From Aquabacterium sp. OR-4 (GTDB lineage: Bacteria; Pseudomonadota; Gammaproteobacteria; Burkholderiales; Burkholderiaceae_C), in the NCBI RefSeq assembly GCF_025290835.2, contig NZ_JAOCQD020000002.1:1674001-1738000 (forward strand): a stretch of DNA of 64,000 bases. The letters run 5' to 3'. The translations under genes were made by a program, and so were the position numbers. This document shows, in pieces, positions 1-8,382 of this stretch. Each line of letters begins with the position of its first letter. Within the stretch, counting starts at the first letter, position 1. Under the pieces are notes generated by a model. The model was not told the DNA's origin, ran no database searches, and saw only the letters and a program-made list of their open reading frames with translations.

Positions 1-3000
1 CCCGCGCCCTTGACACCGTCGTTGCCGGCGTCCTGGTACACGTAGCCGGTCAGGCTGGCGGCCTTGACCTCGCCGAAGTTGTTGCTGACGCTGCTCTGGC
101 CATTGCCCAGCGTCACCGCGATGGTGTCGTTGGCAGTCACGGCCGCGCCGTTGGTGCCCGCGGTGTCCTTGCCGTCGAGGTAGCCCGCCGGCGTGGTCTC
201 GGCCACCGTGTAGCTGCCCGGACGCAGTCCGGTGAAGCTGTAGTTGCCGTTGGCGTCGGTGGTCGTGGTCACGCTCACCGCGTTGCCCAGATCATCCGTG
301 CCGGTCAGCTTGACCGTGGTGCCGGGGATGCCGGCCTCGCCGGCGTTGCTGCCGTCGTTGTTGACGTCGTGGTAGACCGTGCCGGCAATCGACGCGCCCT
401 TCAGCTCGCCGAAGTTGTTGTTGCTGCTGGCATCACCCGACTTCAGCACGATGGCGCTGAGCAGGTCGTTGCTCACCGTGCCGCCCGTGGTGCCGGCGGT
501 GTCCTTGCCGTCCAGGAAGCCGGCCGGCTGCGTCTCGGCCACCGCGTAGGTGCCCGGGCGCAGGTTGGCGAAGCTGTAGAAGCCGTTGGCATCGGTGGTG
601 GCGGTCACGCTCACCACCTGGCCCAGGTCGTTGGTGCCCGTCAGCGTCACGGTCACGCCGGCAATGCCGGCTTCGCCCGCGCCCTTGACACCGTCGTTGC
701 CGGCGTCCTGGTACACGTAGCCGGTCAGGCTGGCGGCCTTGACCTCGCCGAAGTTGTTGCTCGTGCTGCTCTGGCCCGCGCCCAGCGTCACCGAGATGCC
801 GTCGTTGGCCGTCACCGCCGCGCCGTTGGTGCCCGCGGTGTCCTTGCCGTCCAGGTAGCCCGCCGGCTGCGTCTCGCTCACCGTGTAGCTGCCCGGGCGC
901 AGCCCGTCGAAGCTGTAGTTGCCGTTGGCGTCGGTGGTCGTGGTCACGCTCACCGGCTGGCCCAGGTCGTTGGTGCCCGTCAGCGTCACCGTCGTGCCCG
1001 GAATGCCCGTCTCGCCGGCGTTGCTGCCGTCGTTGTTGACGTCGTGGTAGACCGTGCCGCTGATCGTGCCCGGCACGATCTCGCCAAAATTGTTCTCGAT
1101 GCTCGCGTCACCCGACTTGAGCACCACCGTGTTCACCACGTCGTTGCCCGCCACGCCGCTGGTCACGCCGCCCACCGTGCCGGCCGTGTCCTTGCCGTCC
1201 AGGTAAGGCGCCGGCACCGTGCCTTCGTTCACCGAGTAGGTGCCCGGGCGCAGGTCGTCGAACTTGTAGCTGCCGTCGGCCGCCGTCGTGGTCGTCAGCG
1301 TCACCGACTGACCCAGGTCGTTGGTGCCGGTCAGCGTGATCGTCACGCCACCGATGCCGGTGTCACCCGTGCGCGAACCGTCGTTGTTCGCGTCGAAGAA
1401 CACGTTGCCGGCCAGGCTGGCCGCCTTGACCTCACCGAAGTTGTTGCTCGTGCTGCTCTGGCCCGCGCCCAGCGTCACCGAGATGCCGTCGTTGGCCGTC
1501 ACCGCCGCGCCGTTGGTGCCCGCGGTGTCCTTGCCGTCCAGGTAGCCGGCCGGCTGCGTCTCGCTCACCGTGTAGCTGCCCGGGCGCAGCCCGTCGAAGC
1601 TGTAGTTGCCGTTGGCGTCGGTGGTCGTGGTCACGCTCACCGGCTGGCCCAGGTCGTTGGTGCCCGTCAGCGTCACCGTCGTGCCCGGAATGCCCGTCTC
1701 GCCGGCGTTGCTGCCGTCGTTGTTGACGTCGTGGTAGACCGTGCCGCTGATCGTGCCCGGCACGATCTCGCCAAAATTGTTCTCGATGCTCGCGTCACCC
1801 GACTTGAGCACCACCGTGTTCACCACGTCGTTGCCCGCCACGCCGCTGGTCACGCCGCCCACCGTGCCGGCCGTGTCCTTGCCGTCCAGGTAAGGCGCCG
1901 GCACCGTGCCTTCGTTCACCGAGTAGGTGCCCGGGCGCAGGTCGTCGAACTTGTAGCTGCCGTCGGCCGCCGTCGTGGTCGTCAGCGTCACCGACTGACC
2001 CAGGTCGTTGGTGCCGGTCAGCGTGATCGTCACGCCACCGATGCCGGTGTCACCCGTGCGCGAACCGTCGTTGTTCGCGTCGAAGAACACGTTGCCGGCC
2101 AGGCTGGCCGCCTTGACCTCACCGAAGTTGTTGCTCGTGCTGCTCTGGCCCGCGCCCAGCGTCACCGAGATGCCGTCGTTGGCCGTCACCGCCGCGCCGT
2201 TGGTGCCCGCGGTGTCCTTGCCGTCCAGGTAGCCGGCCGGCTGCGTCTCGCTCACCGTGTAGCTGCCCGGGCGCAGCCCGTCGAAGCTGTAGTTGCCGTT
2301 GGCGTCGGTGGTCGTGGTCACGCTCACCGGCTGGCCCAGGTCGTTGGTGCCCGTCAGCGTCACCGTCGTGCCCGGAATGCCCGTCTCGCCGGCGTTGCTG
2401 CCGTCGTTGTTGACGTCGTGGTAGACCGTGCCGCTGATCGTGCCCGGCACGATCTCGCCAAAATTGTTCTCGATGCTCGCGTCACCCGACTTGAGCACCA
2501 CCGTGTTCACCACGTCGTTGCCCGCCACGCCGCTGGTCACGCCGCCCACCGTGCCGGCCGTGTCCTTGCCGTCCAGGTAAGGCGCCGGCACCGTGCCTTC
2601 GTTCACCGAGTAGGTGCCCGGGCGCAGGTCGTCGAACTTGTAGCTGCCGTCGGCCGCCGTCGTGGTCGTCAGCGTCACCGACTGACCCAGGTCGTTGGTG
2701 CCGGTCAGCGTGATCGTCACGCCACCGATGCCGGTGTCACCCGTGCGCGAACCGTCGTTGTTCGCGTCGAAGAACACGTTGCCGGCCAGGCTGGCCGCCT
2801 TGACCTCACCGAAGTTGTTGCTCGTGCTGCTCTGGCCCGCGCCCAGCGTCACCGAGATGCCGTCGTTGGCCGTCACCGCCGCGCCGTTGGTGCCCGCGGT
2901 GTCCTTGCCGTCCAGGTAGCCGGCCGGCTGCGTCTCGCTCACCGTGTAGCTGCCCGGGCGCAGCCCGTCGAAGCTGTAGTTGCCGTTGGCGTCGGTGGTC

Positions 3001-6000
3001 GTGGTCACGCTCACCGGCTGGCCCAGGTCGTTGGTGCCCGTCAGCGTCACCGTCGTGCCCGGAATGCCCGTCTCGCCGGCGTTGCTGCCGTCGTTGTTGA
3101 CGTCGTGGTAGACCGTGCCGCTGATCGTGCCCGGCACGATCTCGCCAAAATTGTTCTCGATGCTCGCGTCACCCGACTTGAGCACCACCGTGTTCACCAC
3201 GTCGTTGCCCGCCACGCCGCTGGTCACGCCGCCCACCGTGCCGGCCGTGTCCTTGCCGTCCAGGTAAGGCGCCGGCACCGTGCCTTCGTTCACCGAGTAG
3301 GTGCCCGGGCGCAGGTCGTCGAACTTGTAGCTGCCGTCGGCCGCCGTCGTGGTCGTCAGCGTCACCGACTGACCCAGATCGTTGGTGCCGGTCAGCGTGA
3401 TCGTCACGCCACCGATGCCGGTATCACCCGTGCGCGAACCGTCGTTGTTCGCGTCGAAGAACACGTTGCCGGCCAGGCTGGCGGCCTTGACCTCACCGAA
3501 GTTGTTGCTCGTGCTGCTCTGGCCCGCGCCCAGCGTCACCGAGATGCCGTCGTTGGCCGTCACCGCCGCGCCGTTGGTGCCCGCGGTGTCCTTGCCGTCC
3601 AGGTAGCCCGCCGGCTGCGTCTCGCTCACCGTGTAGCTGCCCGGGCGCAGCCCGTCGAAGCTGTAGTTGCCGTTGGCGTCGGTGGTCGTGGTCACGCTCA
3701 CCGGCTGGCCCAGGTCGTTGGTGCCCGTCAGCGTCACCGTCGTGCCCGGAATGCCCGTCTCGCCGGCGTTGCTGCCGTCGTTGTTGACGTCGTGGTAGAC
3801 CGTGCCGCTGATCGTGCCCGGCACGATCTCGCCAAAATTGTTCTCGATGCTCGCGTCACCCGACTTGAGCACCACCGTGTTCACCACGTCGTTGCCCGCC
3901 ACGCCGCTGGTCACGCCGCCCACCGTGCCGGCCGTGTCCTTGCCGTCCAGGTAAGGCGCCGGCACCGTGCCTTCGTTCACCGAGTAGGTGCCCGGGCGCA
4001 GGTCGTCGAACTTGTAGCTGCCGTCGGCCGCCGTCGTGGTCGTCAGCGTCACCGACTGACCCAGGTCGTTGGTGCCGGTCAGCGTGATCGTCACGCCACC
4101 GATGCCGGTGTCACCCGTGCGCGAACCGTCGTTGTTCGCGTCGAAGAACACGTTGCCGGCCAGGCTGGCCGCCTTGACCTCACCGAAGTTGTTGCTCGTG
4201 CTGCTCTGGCCCGCGCCCAGCGTCACCGAGATGCCGTCGTTGGCCGTCACCGCCGCGCCGTTGGTGCCCGCGGTGTCCTTGCCGTCCAGGTAGCCGGCCG
4301 GCTGCGTCTCGCTCACCGTGTAGCTGCCCGGGCGCAGCCCGTCGAAGCTGTAGTTGCCGTTGGCGTCGGTGGTCGTGGTCACGCTCACCGGCTGGCCCAG
4401 GTCGTTGGTGCCCGTCAGCGTCACCGTCGTGCCCGGAATGCCCGTCTCGCCGGCGTTGCTGCCGTCGTTGTTGACGTCGTGGTAGACCGTGCCGCTGATC
4501 GTGCCCGGCACGATCTCGCCAAAATTGTTCTCGATGCTCGCGTCACCCGACTTGAGCACCACCGTGTTCACCACGTCGTTGCCCGCCACGCCGCTGGTCA
4601 CGCCGCCCACCGTGCCGGCCGTGTCCTTGCCGTCCAGGTAAGGCGCCGGCACCGTGCCTTCGTTCACCGAGTAGGTGCCCGGGCGCAGGTCGTCGAACTT
4701 GTAGCTGCCGTCGGCCGCCGTCGTGGTCGTCAGCGTCACCGACTGACCCAGATCGTTGGTGCCGGTCAGCGTGATCGTCACGCCACCGATGCCGGTATCA
4801 CCCGTGCGCGAACCGTCGTTGTTCGCGTCGAAGAACACGTTGCCGGCCAGGCTGGCGGCCTTGACCTCGCCGAAGTTGTTGCTCGTGCTGCTCTGGCCCG
4901 CGCCCAGCGTCACCGAGATGCCGTCGTTGGCCGTCACCGCCGCGCCGTTGGTGCCCGCGGTGTCCTTGCCGTCCAGGTAGCCGGCCGGCTGCGTCTCGCT
5001 CACCGTGTAGCTGCCCGGGCGCAGCCCGTCGAAGCTGTAGTTGCCGTTGGCGTCGGTGGTCGTGGTCACGCTCACCGGCTGGCCCAGGTCGTTGGTGCCC
5101 GTCAGCGTCACCGTCGTGCCCGGAATGCCCGTCTCGCCGGCGTTGCTGCCGTCGTTGTTGACGTCGTGGTAGACCGTGCCGCTGATCGTGCCCGGCACGA
5201 TCTCGCCAAAATTGTTCTCGATGCTCGCGTCACCCGACTTGAGCACCACCGTGTTCACCACGTCGTTGCCCGCCACGCCGCTGGTCACGCCGCCCACCGT
5301 GCCGGCCGTGTCCTTGCCGTCCAGGTAAGGCGCCGGCACCGTGCCTTCGTTCACCGAGTAGGTGCCCGGGCGCAGGTCGTCGAACTTGTAGCTGCCGTCG
5401 GCCGCCGTCGTGGTCGTCAGCGTCACCGACTGACCCAGATCGTTGGTGCCGGTCAGCGTGATCGTCACGCCACCGATGCCGGTATCACCCGTGCGCGAAC
5501 CGTCGTTGTTCGCGTCGAAGAACACGTTGCCGGCCAGGCTGGCGGCCTTGACCTCACCGAAGTTGTTGCTCGTGCTGCTCTGGCCCGCGCCCAGCGTCAC
5601 CGAGATGCCGTCGTTGGCCGTCACCGCCGCGCCGTTGGTGCCCGCGGTGTCCTTGCCGTCCAGGTAGCCCGCCGGCTGCGTCTCGCTCACCGTGTAGCTG
5701 CCCGGGCGCAGCCCGTCGAAGCTGTAGTTGCCGTTGGCGTCGGTGGTCGTGGTCACGCTCACCGGCTGGCCCAGGTCGTTGGTGCCCGTCAGCGTCACCG
5801 TCGTGCCCGGAATGCCCGTCTCGCCGGCGTTGCTGCCGTCGTTGTTGACGTCGTGGTAGACCGTGCCCGACACGGAGGCCGGCAGGATCTCGCCGAAGTT
5901 GTTCTCGACGCTGGACTGGCCGGCAGCCAGCGTGACGGCGATGGCGTCATTGCCGCTGACCATCTGGGCCGTGGCACCCGTGCCTGCGGTGTCCTGGCCG

Positions 6001-7196
6001 TCCAGGTAGGTGGCCGGCTGCGATTCGCTGACCGTGTAGCTGCCCGGGCGCAGGCCGGTGAAGCTGTAGAAGCCGTTGGCGTCGGTGGTGGCGGTCACGC
6101 TCACCGCCTGGCCCTGGTCGTTGGTGCCGGTGAGCACCACGGTCACGCCCGCCAGACCGGCGTCGCCGGCGCGTTGGCCGTCGTTGTTGGCGTCGAAGTA
6201 GACATGGCCGGAGATGCTGGCCGTTTGCGCCTTGGCCACCAGGCCGGCGTCGAGCGTCTGGTTGGTCTCGCCGGCGGCCAGCGCGATCACGCTGGTGAGG
6301 CCGGTGGTGGCGTTGGCATCGCTGTCGGCGGCGTCTTGCGTGTTGCCGTTGGCGTCTTGCGCGGTGAAGTCGTGGGTCGCCGAGACGAACTTGACCTGGT
6401 AGTTGCCGGCCTTCAGACCCGCGAACTGGTAGTAGCCCTGCTCAACCGCCGCCGTGCTGTGGTCGTCGCCGGTCAGGGTGCTGGCGATGAGGTTGCCGTT
6501 GCCGTCGAACAGCTGCACGATCACCTGATCAACACCGGCTTCGCCGGCATCCTGCACGCCGTTGGCGTTGTCGTCGTTCCAGACGAAGTTGCCGATCTTG
6601 GCGCTTTGCAGCTGCACGATCAGGGGCTGGATGTCGCCGGCCGGGTCGATCACCTGCGTGAAGTACGCGTCAGTCGGCACCGTGCCATTGCCGCTGGCCA
6701 CGGCGGCCTGCGAAGCCGACACCAGGAAGTTGGCATCGGCGCTGTTCACGACCTGGCGGTTGTTGTCGCTCAGGAATCGCTCGAGGCCGGCGCCGGCGAT
6801 CTGGGCGTCGGTGAAGCCGACGATCTTCCAGATGGCGACCTGCACTTCGCCGTAGTTGAACTGCCCGCCGTGCTTGGCGTCGGAGGTGAAGTTCTGCGAC
6901 AGCAGCCAGTTGAGGCGGTCAACCTGGTTCTGCGAGAGGCTGCCAAAGCCGATGGGCGTGAACGACGCACCGTCGTTGCCTGCGCCGTTGGTGGCGCTGT
7001 AGGCGGTGTTGACCGAGATGGGCAGCAGCGGGTTCAGGCAGTAGCCGTCGTAGCGGCCATTGGCCAGCACGGGGTCCGTGCTGTTGGTCACCACCAGATC
7101 CATGAAGCTCGGTGCGCCCAGATCGGGCTGCTGACCGTAGGCAGTGCCCGCCGCATTGGTGGCAGACGAAGAAACTCGGATCGTGAAAGTGGTCAT
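1..7196 (-). CDS. Giant SdrD_B-like repeat surface protein with thioester-like head (partial, C-terminus outside window)
   Basis: About 2,398 codons are visible, open without a stop to the window edge. The start at 7196 (MTTFTIRVSS) is the first ATG before the domain homology. Residues 1 to about 200 form a head containing YCLN (Cys53) and EVQVAIW (Gln119). This spacing and sequence resemble the [YFL]C and phi-Q-x-x-x signatures of thioester adhesin domains, and Cys53 is the only cysteine I saw. From about residue 205 there are roughly 19 domains of about 113-116 residues with the SdrD_B/Cna_B pattern: FxDxNNDG, then LTGTND, DGxYxFxxLRPG, Y(T/S)V, YLDGKDTAGT and NNFGE. The commonest pair forms a 229-residue unit repeated about 7.5 times. 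FDANNDG-type motifs suggest calcium binding. No Sec signal peptide is present at this start or at the in-frame ATG at 7268, so type I secretion or a mis-sited N-terminus is possible. Family knowledge: such proteins are extracellular stalks or adhesins. The function here is inferred. Confidence 0.85.
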   Translation of the reverse strand, partial: MTTFTIRVSSSATNAAGTAYGQQPDLGAPSFMDLVVTNSTDPVLANGRYDGYCLNPLLPISVNTAYSATNGAGNDGASFTPIGFGSLSQNQVDRLNWLLSQNFTSDAKHGGQFNYGEVQVAIWKIVGFTDAQIAGAGLERFLSDNNRQVVNSADANFLVSASQAAVASGNGTVPTDAYFTQVIDPAGDIQPLIVQLQSAKIGNFVWNDDNANGVQDAGEAGVDQVIVQLFDGNGNLIASTLTGDDHSTAAVEQGYYQFAGLKAGNYQVKFVSATHDFTAQDANGNTQDAADSDANATTGLTSVIALAAGETNQTLDAGLVAKAQTASISGHVYFDANNDGQRAGDAGLAGVTVVLTGTNDQGQAVSVTATTDANGFYSFTGLRPGSYTVSESQPATYLDGQDTAGTGATAQMVSGNDAIAVTLAAGQSSVENNFGEILPASVSGTVYHDVNNDGSNAGETGIPGTTVTLTGTNDLGQPVSVTTTTDANGNYSFDGLRPGSYTVSETQPAGYLDGKDTAGTNGAAVTANDGISVTLGAGQSSTSNNFGEVKAASLAGNVFFDANNDGSRTGDTGIGGVTITLTGTNDLGQSVTLTTTTAADGSYKFDDLRPGTYSVNEGTVPAPYLDGKDTAGTVGGVTSGVAGNDVVNTVVLKSGDASIENNFGEIVPGTISGTVYHDVNNDGSNAGETGIPGTTVTLTGTNDLGQPVSVTTTTDANGNYSFDGLRPGSYTVSETQPAGYLDGKDTAGTNGAAVTANDGISVTLGAGQSSTSNNFGEVKAASLAGNVFFDANNDGSRTGDTGIGGVTITLTGTNDLGQSVTLTTTTAADGSYKFDDLRPGTYSVNEGTVPAPYLDGKDTAGTVGGVTSGVAGNDVVNTVVLKSGDASIENNFGEIVPGTISGTVYHDVNNDGSNAGETGIPGTTVTLTGTNDLGQPVSVTTTTDANGNYSFDGLRPGSYTVSETQPAGYLDGKDTAGTNGAAVTANDGISVTLGAGQSSTSNNFGEVKAASLAGNVFFDANNDGSRTGDTGIGGVTITLTGTNDLGQSVTLTTTTAADGSYKFDDLRPGTYSVNEGTVPAPYLDGKDTAGTVGGVTSGVAGNDVVNTVVLKSGDASIENNFGEIVPGTISGTVYHDVNNDGSNAGETGIPGTTVTLTGTNDLGQPVSVTTTTDANGNYSFDGLRPGSYTVSETQPAGYLDGKDTAGTNGAAVTANDGISVTLGAGQSSTSNNFGEVKAASLAGNVFFDANNDGSRTGDTGIGGVTITLTGTNDLGQSVTLTTTTAADGSYKFDDLRPGTYSVNEGTVPAPYLDGKDTAGTVGGVTSGVAGNDVVNTVVLKSGDASIENNFGEIVPGTISGTVYHDVNNDGSNAGETGIPGTTVTLTGTNDLGQPVSVTTTTDANGNYSFDGLRPGSYTVSETQPAGYLDGKDTAGTNGAAVTANDGISVTLGAGQSSTSNNFGEVKAASLAGNVFFDANNDGSRTGDTGIGGVTITLTGTNDLGQSVTLTTTTAADGSYKFDDLRPGTYSVNEGTVPAPYLDGKDTAGTVGGVTSGVAGNDVVNTVVLKSGDASIENNFGEIVPGTISGTVYHDVNNDGSNAGETGIPGTTVTLTGTNDLGQPVSVTTTTDANGNYSFDGLRPGSYTVSETQPAGYLDGKDTAGTNGAAVTANDGISVTLGAGQSSTSNNFGEVKAASLAGNVFFDANNDGSRTGDTGIGGVTITLTGTNDLGQSVTLTTTTAADGSYKFDDLRPGTYSVNEGTVPAPYLDGKDTAGTVGGVTSGVAGNDVVNTVVLKSGDASIENNFGEIVPGTISGTVYHDVNNDGSNAGETGIPGTTVTLTGTNDLGQPVSVTTTTDANGNYSFDGLRPGSYTVSETQPAGYLDGKDTAGTNGAAVTANDGISVTLGAGQSSTSNNFGEVKAASLAGNVFFDANNDGSRTGDTGIGGVTITLTGTNDLGQSVTLTTTTAADGSYKFDDLRPGTYSVNEGTVPAPYLDGKDTAGTVGGVTSGVAGNDVVNTVVLKSGDASIENNFGEIVPGTISGTVYHDVNNDGSNAGETGIPGTTVTLTGTNDLGQPVSVTTTTDANGNYSFDGLRPGSYTVSETQPAGYLDGKDTAGTNGAAVTANDGISVTLGAGQSSTSNNFGEVKAASLTGYVYQDAGNDGVKGAGEAGIAGVTVTLTGTNDLGQVVSVTATTDANGFYSFANLRPGTYAVAETQPAGFLDGKDTAGTTGGTVSNDLLSAIVLKSGDASSNNNFGELKGASIAGTVYHDVNNDGSNAGEAGIPGTTVKLTGTDDLGNAVSVTTTTDANGNYSFTGLRPGSYTVAETTPAGYLDGKDTAGTNGAAVTANDTIAVTLGNGQSSVSNNFGEVKAASLTGYVYQDAGNDGVKGA
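726..5868. repeat. Tandem 687-bp coding repeat, about 7.5 copies
   Basis: The same 687-bp sequence recurs in register: equivalent points fall at 1321, 2008, 2695, 3382, 4069, 4756 and 5443. The match extends left to about 726 and right to about 5868. Each unit encodes two SdrD_B-like domains. The few differences I found between copies are single bases and all are synonymous. To the left, positions 1 to about 100 match 676 to about 775 (675-bp offset), so a second, slightly different unit borders the array. Confidence 0.95.
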
Positions 7197-7551
7197 GGCT
7201 TGGCCTATCTCTGCAGAACTGACTGGTCCGTGGCTACGGATATTTCGCCCGGGCCCTCTGTCACCCATCGGCAACAAACGAACCCGGCCTGCGAAGCCGA
7301 CATTCAGCGCGCGTAAGCGCAGCGCTGACCTGGCGGCACACGCCCGCCACGCCGGGGCATCCCGGCGCGACAGGCATCAAACTGGAAGGTATCCAACCAG
7401 GCGCCCAGGGCCTGGATCGGATCCCGGATCGGCCCCGGGGTCGCCGCGGTGTATTGCGCGACCGGCCGATCAAGCCGGCAGCCCGCTCGCGCGGACTGCC
7501 GTCAGGACCGCGCCACCGGCACGTGAAGCACGTGCCGGCGCGCGGACCACA
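7197..7551. other. Intergenic region between the mini PEP-CTERM gene and the giant protein
   Basis: This 355-nt stretch has no gene I can support. It holds the 10-bp hairpin at 7516-7538. Just upstream of the giant gene is a purine-rich AGAGATAGG (minus strand, about 7204-7212) that may serve as its ribosome binding site. I found no convincing -10/-35 or sigma-54 promoter for the giant gene here. Confidence 0.5.
7516..7538 (-). terminator. Hairpin after the mini PEP-CTERM gene
   Basis: CCGGCACGTG (7516-7525), loop AAG and CACGTGCCGG (7529-7538) form a perfect 10-bp stem with a 3-nt loop. It lies 13 nt past the stop codon of the minus-strand PEP-CTERM gene. There is no U-tract, so it could be a transcript-end stabiliser or attenuator rather than a full intrinsic terminator. 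Confidence 0.5.
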
Positions 7552-7716
7552 TCACTTCTTGCGGCTGCGCGTGGCGACAACCAGGGCGCCAACGGCCAGG
7601 CCCACCAGGGCGATCGAGCCCGGCTCCGGCACGAGTTGCAGCGCGGCGTGAGCGCTGCCAGCCATTGCAAATGCACCGGCCGCGACGGCACCAACAAACT
7701 TGAAAACCGACTTCAT
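7552..7716 (-). CDS. Minimal PEP-CTERM protein (signal peptide plus sorting signal, 54 aa)
   Basis: The 54-residue product begins MKSVFKFVGAVAAGAFAMAG and continues to an Ala-His-Ala signal peptidase site near residues 22-24. Only about five residues (ALQLV) then precede a PEP-CTERM signal: PEPGS, a hydrophobic helix of about 16 residues, and a basic tail ending RSRKK. PEP-CTERM signals are known to be recognised by exosortase (EpsH/XrtA) in bacteria that make exopolysaccharide. There is essentially no mature domain between the two targeting signals. A GGAG lies 5 nt before the ATG, and a sigma-54 promoter sits about 95 nt upstream. The next gene on the strand is the giant repeat protein. It may be a genuine mini-protein or decoy substrate, or the remnant of a longer protein. 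The clean SD and promoter favour an expressed gene. Confidence 0.8.
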   Translation of the reverse strand: MKSVFKFVGAVAAGAFAMAGSAHAALQLVPEPGSIALVGLAVGALVVATRSRKK

Positions 7717-7808
7717 GTTCACTCCAGCCAAATGAAAAACCTTGTTACGCAGCGCCCGTTTTACCGGACGTGCGCTTGTTCACACTTCCGCACGAACCTT
7801 CATTTTCA

Positions 7809-7823
7809 GCAAATTTTGTGCCA
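7809..7823 (-). promoter_or_regulatory. Sigma-54 (RpoN) -24/-12 promoter
   Basis: On the minus strand the sequence is TGGCACAAAATTTGC. The -24 GG and -12 GC have the canonical 12-bp separation, and it matches TGGCAC-N5-TTGC exactly. It points at the mini PEP-CTERM gene; transcription would start near 7797 and give a leader of about 80 nt. RpoN with the PrsK/PrsR system is known to control PEP-CTERM genes in several betaproteobacteria, so the location makes biological sense. The activator site was not identified. Confidence 0.8.
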
Positions 7824-8382
7824 CTGAAGGCCCGTTCTTCCAGATCAAGCACTTAGGGTTCAGCGCCGAAGACCTCCATTCGCCGCTGTAAGGTTTCCCG
7901 ACAACAACCTGTCCCCCAACAAGGTCGACACGTTTTCACATCGGGCGGAAACAGGCAATGGTGGCGCGTTGTCAAACTGGCCAGATCGTGAATCGTTTGC
8001 GCTGCCGGCGCATGACAGCACCCGCCGAATGCCTGGCGTGCTGCGCCTGACAGAAGCCGTGCCCGCCGCCGCGCGCGCCCGCCAAACGGCCTTGGCGCCT
8101 GCCCACGGCGACGGCGGCACGGGGGCGCGCGGCGCCCGCGCGGGTTCTGCGCAGCACCCCGCCCGTACAATGTCACGATGCATGCCCCGTCCGCCTTGGT
8201 TGCCCGCGTCTACGCTGCGACGCGCCGCCAGACCACGCGCGACCGAATTCGACGCGCAGTGCGTTGACGCCCGGCGCGGCATACAGCCGCTGCGCCACCC
8301 GCCCGGCCGCGCCGCCACTCCAGGCGCAGGCCCGCCTCTCCGCCCGATTGCCCACGCGCCGCCCCGCCGGCGCCAGCCCGCC
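7824..8382. other. Non-coding region between the sigma-54 promoter and ileS
   Basis: Positions 7824 to about 7990 are less GC-rich than the surroundings and would be the natural place for activator sites for the sigma-54 promoter. A TACAAT hexamer at 8166-8171 could be the -10 of the ileS promoter, with a leader of about 200 nt. A 29-codon frame at 8178-8267 lies in this leader but has no recognisable SD. I see no T-box or other known riboswitch fold by eye. Confidence 0.4.

Noticed and set aside
726..5868. Tandem repeats considered as a CRISPR array or satellite
   Set aside because: The period is 687 bp without short repeats or unique spacers, and the unit is continuously coding.
369..7316. 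A plus-strand open frame of more than 2,300 codons opposite the giant repeat gene
   Set aside because: Its product is a monotonous Ala/Val/Arg/His sequence with no domain pattern. It is the antisense of the SdrD_B-type frame, which shows clear repeated motifs and codon-third-position GC bias on the minus strand.
7144..7827. Plus-strand 227-codon frame covering the PEP-CTERM locus
   Set aside because: It lies opposite the mini PEP-CTERM gene and its promoter and has no recognisable sequence pattern.
8178..8267. 29-codon frame in the ileS leader
   Set aside because: No SD and no conserved feature; probably chance in GC-rich DNA, so not listed as a gene.
7969..8382. N-terminal extension of ileS (138 codons)
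   Set aside because: The extension is Arg/Ala/Pro-rich without homology. The family N-terminus matches ATG 8383.
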